Part shown: in pieces, positions 59,022 to 64,000 of the stretch | How the letters are laid out: each line of letters starts with the position of its first letter | Position numbering within the stretch: position 1 is the stretch's first letter | NCBI RefSeq assembly: GCF_000816845.1 | Contig: NZ_CP006879.1 | Span: 434,001 to 498,000 of the forward strand | From: Rhizobium gallicum bv. gallicum R602sp | GTDB lineage: Bacteria > Pseudomonadota > Alphaproteobacteria > Rhizobiales > Rhizobiaceae | DNA length: 64,000 bases | Direction: 5' to 3' | Program-made: the position numbers and the translations under genes | The notes under the pieces: generated by a model | Told to the model about the DNA's origin: nothing | Databases searched by the model: none | What the model saw: the letters and a program-made list of their open reading frames with translations, nothing else

Positions 59022-60359
59022 TCACCTGATTATCGGCAAACCGGGATTTCTGATCCCCGACTGGTGGTCGCCATAGGCTGAGGGAAAAACAATATCCTGA
59101 TCTACCAGGACATTGAACTCGTAGCCAGGACGGATGCGGATCGTCGGCTGTACGTTGAGGTTCTTCGAGATCGATTGTTCCGCGACGCGACCGAAGCTTT
59201 CCGCAAAATTCCGTCGTGCTGCGTCCGACGCCGTATCTTGCGTCGCAAGAGTCGAACTTTCAGGCAACGACATGTCGATCCCGGTTCCGATGATCGCGAC
59301 CAGCGCGGCCGACCCGAAGGTCCGCCAAAGATGGCGATCCACCTTGTCCTTGAGCCCGCCGTAGCCTTCCGCGTCCGTGCCGGCCATGCCGCCAATCTGC
59401 AGGGTCGACCCGTTCGGGAAAATGAGGTCGGTCCAGACGACGAGAACACGTTCCTGACCAAAGAACACCTTGGAATCGTAACGGCCGAACAGCTTTGCGC
59501 CCTGCGGGATGAGCAGGCGATACCCGGTCGCGCTGTCGTAGACATTCTGGCTGATCTGAGCGGTCATGCGCCCTGGCAAGTCGGAATTTAGGCCGGTGAT
59601 CAAGGTCGCCGGAATGATCGAGCCGCGCTTCAATTCGTAGGGTGACATCTGTGGCACGACCTGGTCAGGCAGGTAACCAAGATCCTTGATATTCTGATTG
59701 AAGAAATCCTCCTTCGATGTCTGGCCGTTCTGATCGAAGTTCTGGCCCATCAGACCAGATTTCATCGCGGCGGCATAGAGGTCTGAGGCACTGTTTACCG
59801 CGGCATTTGTCGTCTGTCGGCCCGTGTTCGTGAGGTCTGAAGCCTTGTCGACATTGGATGTGTCTACCTTCAGCGGCGAATCGAGCGCCGTAGCGCGCGC
59901 CTGGAGGCGAGCCATCCGCTGACGCTGGGCCTCGCGCATATACTGTTCATCCTGTTCTCGCTTCAGGCGAGCCTTCCACTCCTCTTCGGATTCGAGCCTG
60001 GGCCGCCGCTCTTCCCGTTCTGCGGGCTGGCGTTCACCAACCGGTTCCTCTTTGTCGACCTTGTGCTCAATGACAGGGGTCGGCTGGAACGCCTCGCGCT
60101 CAGCCGGTTCGCCGATAATTCCATCCGATATACCCCGTTTTAGTTGGTCACCGAAACTTGTCGCGGGGGTATTGGAGGCGTTTTCGATGTCGCTGCCACG
60201 GTTGAAGGAGAGACCGCGCCATGACAGGCCAATCACGACCACGCCGATGAACAGCGCGATGATCATGATGGCGACGATGATCGGCAGGCGATTGAGGCGG
60301 CGCATGCCCTGCTGATCGTCGGCTTGGTTGGGGGCACCAAGCTGGAGCGACTGGACCAT
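59022..60359 (-). CDS. trbI: TrbI, VirB10-like mating-pore protein
   Basis: A 445-residue protein with one N-terminal membrane helix (LPIIVAIMIIALFIGVVVIG), a long charged and proline-rich periplasmic linker, and the C-terminal VirB10 domain (LKRGSIIPATLITGLNSDLP, TGYRLLIPQGAKLFGRYDSK, IRPGYEFNVLVDQDIVFPS). It spans the envelope and links the inner-membrane complex to the outer-membrane ring of the type IV secretion system. It is the last gene of the trb operon here. Confidence 0.94.
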   Translation of the reverse strand: MVQSLQLGAPNQADDQQGMRRLNRLPIIVAIMIIALFIGVVVIGLSWRGLSFNRGSDIENASNTPATSFGDQLKRGISDGIIGEPAEREAFQPTPVIEHKVDKEEPVGERQPAEREERRPRLESEEEWKARLKREQDEQYMREAQRQRMARLQARATALDSPLKVDTSNVDKASDLTNTGRQTTNAAVNSASDLYAAAMKSGLMGQNFDQNGQTSKEDFFNQNIKDLGYLPDQVVPQMSPYELKRGSIIPATLITGLNSDLPGRMTAQISQNVYDSATGYRLLIPQGAKLFGRYDSKVFFGQERVLVVWTDLIFPNGSTLQIGGMAGTDAEGYGGLKDKVDRHLWRTFGSAALVAIIGTGIDMSLPESSTLATQDTASDAARRNFAESFGRVAEQSISKNLNVQPTIRIRPGYEFNVLVDQDIVFPSAYGDHQSGIRNPGLPIIR

Positions 60360-60370
60360 ATTCTCCTCCG

Positions 60371-60808
60371 TCAGTTGCGCTGCATGATCGAAATTGGACT
60401 TGCCGGCGTGGCGCCGGCCGTAGTCGGCGTATAAGCACGGCCAAGGGCAATGGAAGGCGTCGAAAGCCGCGCCAGAACCTGTCCGTCGAAGCCATCGATC
60501 GCATAGGCAAGCTCGACCGGTTTGGCGTCCTTGGCGACTTTGCCATCCCCAACCACCGAGTAGCCCCGTCCTTTCAGGGCCGCCTCGAGCGCGATGGCGA
60601 ATTCCGATGTGCCCTTGTCCATCTTGATGGTGGTCGTTCCGGCCGGGCCGATCTGTTCAGCGAGGCGATTTGCCATGTCGCCGGCGATGGCGGTTGCGGT
60701 TGGTCCGGTGACGGCTACCGGGGTTGAACTGGTGGTCAGAGCGTCGTCAGTCGTTTGGCAACCCGAAAGCAGAGCAGCGGCGGCGATAAGCATGAGAAGC
60801 GTCCGCAT
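60371..60808 (-). CDS. trbH: TrbH, outer-membrane lipoprotein of the mating pore
   Basis: A 145-residue lipoprotein: MRTLLMLIAAAALLSGCQTT has a clear lipobox (LSGC). The mature part (ATAIAGDMANRLAEQIGPAG, SEFAIALEAALKGRGYSVVG) matches TrbH. It likely stabilises TrbG/TrbI in the outer membrane, as VirB7 does. It lies 11 bases after trbI's start side and three bases from trbG, so it is in the same transcript. Confidence 0.9.
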   Translation of the reverse strand: MRTLLMLIAAAALLSGCQTTDDALTTSSTPVAVTGPTATAIAGDMANRLAEQIGPAGTTTIKMDKGTSEFAIALEAALKGRGYSVVGDGKVAKDAKPVELAYAIDGFDGQVLARLSTPSIALGRAYTPTTAGATPASPISIMQRN

Positions 60809-60811
60809 CGT

Positions 60812-61624
60812 TCACCCTCCCCGTCGGATGGTGATTTTCTGTTGCCGCCAACCGACCCCGGAAACGAGGATCGCCTTGTCCACCGCATAGTCGACGATCA
60901 TCATGTCGTTTTTCATCCGATAGTTGACGATGCGGTTCTGGCCACCTGACACGACGAAAAGAACCGGCGCATCCCGGCCGGAGGTCGACTTCGGGAACTG
61001 GATGTAGGTTTTCACCCCGTCCGAATAGACCCGTTTCGGCTTCCACGAGGCGCTTCCGCTGACTGAATAGGAGAAGTTGAGCTTGTCCGGCGCCGTGCCG
61101 GGAATGCCGCCGGTTTCGAGCCGGGCATTGATGTCGGCGAGCTTGGTCGTCACGTCTTCCGGATACTCGAAACCGACGCGCGCCATATACTGGCTGGGAT
61201 GGGACTTGAGCTGGATATGGTAGGTTCGCCGGGAGGTCGTGACGATCATCGAGGTGAGAAGGCCTGGCTCCGACGGTTTGACGATAAGATGGATTGCCTG
61301 CCCACCGGCAGCACCAGAGGTCGCAGGTTCTACCTTCCAGCGCACAGTGTCGCCGACGAGGACATCGCGAACGATCTCGCCGCCCTGCAATTCGATATCG
61401 CAGACCTGCAGAGGTGAGCAGACGACAGACGGCTGCGTTTCGCCAAACAGGAAGATCACCTTCCCGTCCGGTCCTTTCGTGACGAGGCCCGGTGTGCCGC
61501 GCCATTTCCCCGAAATATTCGTGCCCCTCACCTCATTCGTTGTCATGCTCTGCGCTTGAGCGCCCATCGCGAGCAAGAGTCCGGCCATGCAGCTGGCGGC
61601 TGCGATCAATCCTGTTCTGTGCAT
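60812..61624 (-). CDS. trbG: TrbG, VirB9-like mating-pore protein
   Basis: A 270-residue protein with a signal peptide ([20 protein letters not shown], cleavage near GAQA). The VirB9/CagX region follows: [20 protein letters not shown], then [20 protein letters not shown] and [20 protein letters not shown]. It forms the outer-membrane ring with TrbH and TrbI. Confidence 0.93.
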   Translation of the reverse strand: MHRTGLIAAASCMAGLLLAMGAQAQSMTTNEVRGTNISGKWRGTPGLVTKGPDGKVIFLFGETQPSVVCSPLQVCDIELQGGEIVRDVLVGDTVRWKVEPATSGAAGGQAIHLIVKPSEPGLLTSMIVTTSRRTYHIQLKSHPSQYMARVGFEYPEDVTTKLADINARLETGGIPGTAPDKLNFSYSVSGSASWKPKRVYSDGVKTYIQFPKSTSGRDAPVLFVVSGGQNRIVNYRMKNDMMIVDYAVDKAILVSGVGWRQQKITIRRGG

Positions 61625-61641
61625 TGAGAAATCCCCTGCCC

Positions 61642-62304
61642 TTAAAGCTGTGCCGTCCAGTCGAAGTCCCGGACATAGAGACCGATCGGATTGAGTCGGA
61701 TGGTCGCCTCGTCCTGTGGCGTGGTCAGCGCCACCGTTGCGATCCCCCGGAAACGGCGCGTTCCGGTTTCCTTGCCGTTCCGGTCACGCTCATATTCCGT
61801 CCAGTCGATCTGGTAGGTTTGGTTCGAGAGCGCCACAATGTTGTTGACCTCGATGGCGACCGTCGATGTCTTCGCCTTCTCGAACGGCGAATTGCCGCGG
61901 AACCAGGCGTTGATCTTCTGGGTCGACGGATCGGAGGTGCGAAGAAGCGCGTAGGTCCGATCGATATATTGCTTCTGCACCACCGCATCAGGCGTAATGG
62001 AGCGGAAGCTGGTGACGAAATTGCCGAGCGTCGCGCGCACGACACGTGCATCGGCATATTCTATCTGCTCGGCAAACCCGGCTGTGATCGACGTTCCGAG
62101 CTTGTCGACCTCAACGATATAGGGCACCAGCTTGACCTGGGTACTGAGATACATCGCGTAGCTGAAGCCGATGACGGCCATGGCGAGGCCAAGAATGCCG
62201 ACGATGCGCCATGCGGCAGCAGCCTGCACATGGGAGCCATAGCGTTCGGTCCATTCCTGGCGGGCGGCAAGGTACGGATTTTCTGGGGCGCGGTTTGCGG
62301 CCAT
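61642..62304 (-). CDS. trbF: TrbF, VirB8-like mating-pore protein
   Basis: A 220-residue inner-membrane protein. After an N-terminal cytoplasmic stretch comes one helix ([20 protein letters not shown]), then the periplasmic VirB8 fold ([60 protein letters not shown]). It helps assemble the inner-membrane complex. Confidence 0.93.
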   Translation of the reverse strand: MAANRAPENPYLAARQEWTERYGSHVQAAAAWRIVGILGLAMAVIGFSYAMYLSTQVKLVPYIVEVDKLGTSITAGFAEQIEYADARVVRATLGNFVTSFRSITPDAVVQKQYIDRTYALLRTSDPSTQKINAWFRGNSPFEKAKTSTVAIEVNNIVALSNQTYQIDWTEYERDRNGKETGTRRFRGIATVALTTPQDEATIRLNPIGLYVRDFDWTAQL

Positions 62305-62322
62305 CTAACCCTCGCTTTCTGA

Positions 62323-63504
62323 TTACGGTTTGTCGTTGCGTTCGGGAGGGGTCTTGGGTCCGCTGTGACCGCTGCGCTGTTCATCGAGCTTGGCGTTGGC
62401 CAAACCGAGAATGGACCCGGCATAAGCGCCTGGAGAGCCGATCGCCTTTTCCTTCGCGGCCGATCCCGCAGCCTGTGCGCCGGAGCTGAAGCTCGCGCCC
62501 ATGCCGCGAAGAGCGGCCCCTGCGACAGACGACCCTGCAGCGCGGGCCGCTTGAGCCGCCGCAAAGCCCGCGCCGGCCGCGCCTGCGGCGAGGAAGCCCG
62601 TACCTGCGGCGAACGAGGCGGCTTGTCCGCCATGGCGGATCGCTTCCATTCCTGCGGAAACTGATGCGCCCTGCACAACGCCCTGAATAATGTTCGGGAC
62701 ATACATGGCGATGATGAAGACCACGACGGAAATACCGGCGATGGCCAAGGTCGTAACGAACTGATCGGACGAGGCGGTGGGCGCCTGGGCAAGACCCAGC
62801 AAGACGTTCGACCCGATCTTGGCGATCATCACCAAGGCCATGAGCTTCAAGCCGACGCCGAAGGCGTAGACGAGGTAGCGAATAGCAAAATCTTTCGTGA
62901 AGGATGAGCCGCCGAGTCCGAGCATAATCATGCCGGCGAGCAGGCCGACGTACATCTCGACCATGACCGACACGAAAATCGCTGCGACAAGCGAAAAGCA
63001 GATGACGACAATGCCCATTGCCAACACCGCCGCGATCGCAAGTGCATTGTCCTCGAACACACCGAACTTTGCTTGTTCCGACATTTGCGAGGCGACCCGG
63101 ATGCCAGCGTCAAACACTTCAGCGGGCGAAGCCGAACCGCCGCCGGCGCCAATTTGGAAAAGGCTGTCGACCACGGCTCGCGCAAACGTCGGACCTTGCT
63201 CGAGAACAAATGCGAAGAAGCCGACGAACATGATCCGACGAACCAGTTCGGCGAACCAGCTGTCCAGCGACGCGGCTTGGATCGCGAGCCAGACGGCGGC
63301 AATGCCAATCTCGATTGCCGCGAGGATCCAGAAAAGGGATTTCGCCGCATCCATGATGGTGGTCTCCCACCCCTTCGCAGCGGACGAGACCTGGTTTTCC
63401 AATTCCGTGAGGACCTGTCCCTCCTGCGCGAAAGCCGGTACGGCATAGGCGATGAAAAGAAGCCCTGCGATCAGCAATGGACGTGCAACGTTTACCTTCA
63501 CCAT
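62323..63504 (-). CDS. trbL: TrbL, VirB6-like membrane channel protein
   Basis: A 393-residue protein with a signal peptide (LLIAGLLFIAYAVPAFAQEG) and six or so membrane segments (LFWILAAIEIGIAAVWLAIQ, ALAIAAVLAMGIVVICFSLV, GISVVVFIIAMYVPNIIQGV). An Ala/Gly-rich C-terminal tail follows. It is the polytopic inner-membrane part of the pore. The start overlaps trbK by seven bases. Confidence 0.93.
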   Translation of the reverse strand: MVKVNVARPLLIAGLLFIAYAVPAFAQEGQVLTELENQVSSAAKGWETTIMDAAKSLFWILAAIEIGIAAVWLAIQAASLDSWFAELVRRIMFVGFFAFVLEQGPTFARAVVDSLFQIGAGGGSASPAEVFDAGIRVASQMSEQAKFGVFEDNALAIAAVLAMGIVVICFSLVAAIFVSVMVEMYVGLLAGMIMLGLGGSSFTKDFAIRYLVYAFGVGLKLMALVMIAKIGSNVLLGLAQAPTASSDQFVTTLAIAGISVVVFIIAMYVPNIIQGVVQGASVSAGMEAIRHGGQAASFAAGTGFLAAGAAGAGFAAAQAARAAGSSVAGAALRGMGASFSSGAQAAGSAAKEKAIGSPGAYAGSILGLANAKLDEQRSGHSGPKTPPERNDKP

Positions 63505-63698
63505 CTCGGCCGCATCTCCTGACCATTCTTGATCGGCGGCAGCTGCTTCTCAGATCCGAAGAAATTCTCCCGGGCAGCGCGCTGTTCCTCGGGGAGCGCG
63601 GGTTTGCCGCTGTCTCTGGAGTTGACGATCAGCACGGCCGCAGCAGCCGATACAGCGGCAACAGCCGACAGCCGGGCAATCAGGAGGACGCGGCTCAC
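63498..63698 (-). CDS. trbK: TrbK, entry-exclusion protein
   Basis: A 66-residue membrane-anchored protein: MSRVLLIARLSAVAAVSAAA is a single hydrophobic helix, then a short charged tail ending RENFFGSEKQ and GQEMRPRW. TrbK normally prevents redundant transfer between cells with the same plasmid. Its last residues strongly resemble the end of TrbJ, encoded just upstream. It overlaps both trbJ and trbL by a few bases. Confidence 0.88.
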   Translation of the reverse strand: MSRVLLIARLSAVAAVSAAAAVLIVNSRDSGKPALPEEQRAARENFFGSEKQLPPIKNGQEMRPRW

Positions 63699-64000
63699 CA
63701 GCGAGGCTCCATTTTCTGACCCTCTGGAATGCTTTTTGCCCCGGCGTTAAAGAACTTTTCCCGCCGCGCCTGCGCCAAGTCCTTGTCGGTCTGTTCGGTC
63801 TGGAGCCATGTCCCCATCATCGTCATCTGTTGCGAGACGAGACCGCGAAGTTTCTGCATCTGCGCGACTTGTTGAGCGGCGATTTGGTGCCCGACCTGCA
63901 GGGCCTTCATCTGTCCGTCAGCCGTCTCGGACATCGAGCGCAATGAGGACATCGTGTCTTCCTCACTATCGAACTGGTCGGAGGTGAGGCTCGCCGCCTT
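63695..64000 (-). CDS. trbJ: TrbJ, VirB5-like protein, C-terminal part (cut by window edge)
   Basis: Reading in from the right edge, the last 101 codons of TrbJ are present: SLTSDQFDSEEDTMSSLRSM, then KALQVGHQIAAQQVAQMQKL, QQMTMMGTWLQTEQTDKDLA, and finally GQKMEPRW. It is a helical periplasmic pilus-associated protein. An internal ATG at 63952 is not the real start. Followed by trbK with a four-base overlap. Confidence 0.88.
   Translation of the reverse strand, partial: KAASLTSDQFDSEEDTMSSLRSMSETADGQMKALQVGHQIAAQQVAQMQKLRGLVSQQMTMMGTWLQTEQTDKDLAQARREKFFNAGAKSIPEGQKMEPRW

Overview
The window is a stretch of a rhizobial symbiotic (or closely related conjugative) plasmid, most likely from Sinorhizobium/Ensifer, Rhizobium or a near relative. 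The evidence is a complete Ti/Sym-type conjugation region (traG-D-C, oriT, traA-F-B-H, traM/traR, trb genes), a symbiosis-type dctA, a bacterial gibberellin operon, a broken nodA, and many decayed insertion sequences. No replication genes are in view, and the right edge cuts through trbJ.

Layout. 1-11.1 kb is a scrapyard of IS30, ISNCY and IS5-type remnants. It holds an intact HigB/HigA-like toxin-antitoxin pair, a frameshifted polysaccharide gene, an intact dctA with a sigma-54 promoter and terminator, a Phd-type antitoxin with a broken PIN toxin, and a di-heme peroxidase gene preceded by a textbook NifA site plus sigma-54 promoter. 11.2-20.6 kb is the gibberellin operon: an outer-membrane-protein gene start fused to the last part of cyp115, then cyp112, cyp114, ferredoxin, SDR, cyp117, GGPP synthase, CPS and KS. 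The genes are tightly packed and translationally coupled at several joints. With CYP115 destroyed, the expected end product is GA9 rather than GA4 (family knowledge).

20.6-37.9 kb is plasmid backbone of unknown or maintenance function: DUF1419 remnants, a conserved hypothetical, ArdC-like antirestriction, a DUF3991/toprim protein and DUF736. Part of it is present twice as a direct repeat about 13.7 kb apart. Between the repeats lie an amine/omega-amino-acid catabolic cluster (DMT exporter, XRE-cupin regulator, aminotransferase, aldehyde dehydrogenase), IS110 and IS66 remnants, an ImmA/IrrE peptidase, a broken HNH endonuclease and a decayed tRNA.

38-47.7 kb carries a signalling block (PilZ-like protein, OmpR-type regulator, REC-EAL protein, and a convergent PAS hybrid histidine kinase), a WGR protein, an IstB fragment, the first part of nodA, a SulP transporter with its small partner genes, and a phnA fragment. 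47.7-64 kb is the quorum-sensing-controlled conjugation system, interrupted only by a DUF433/DUF5615 pair and a small XRE regulator with a clear operator.

How it works together: dctA (dicarboxylate fuel) and the peroxidase carry NifA/sigma-54-like control signals, and a sigma-54-like promoter also lies upstream of the gibberellin operon. This suggests co-expression in nitrogen-fixing nodules. The tra/trb genes give the plasmid mobility under TraR/TraM control.
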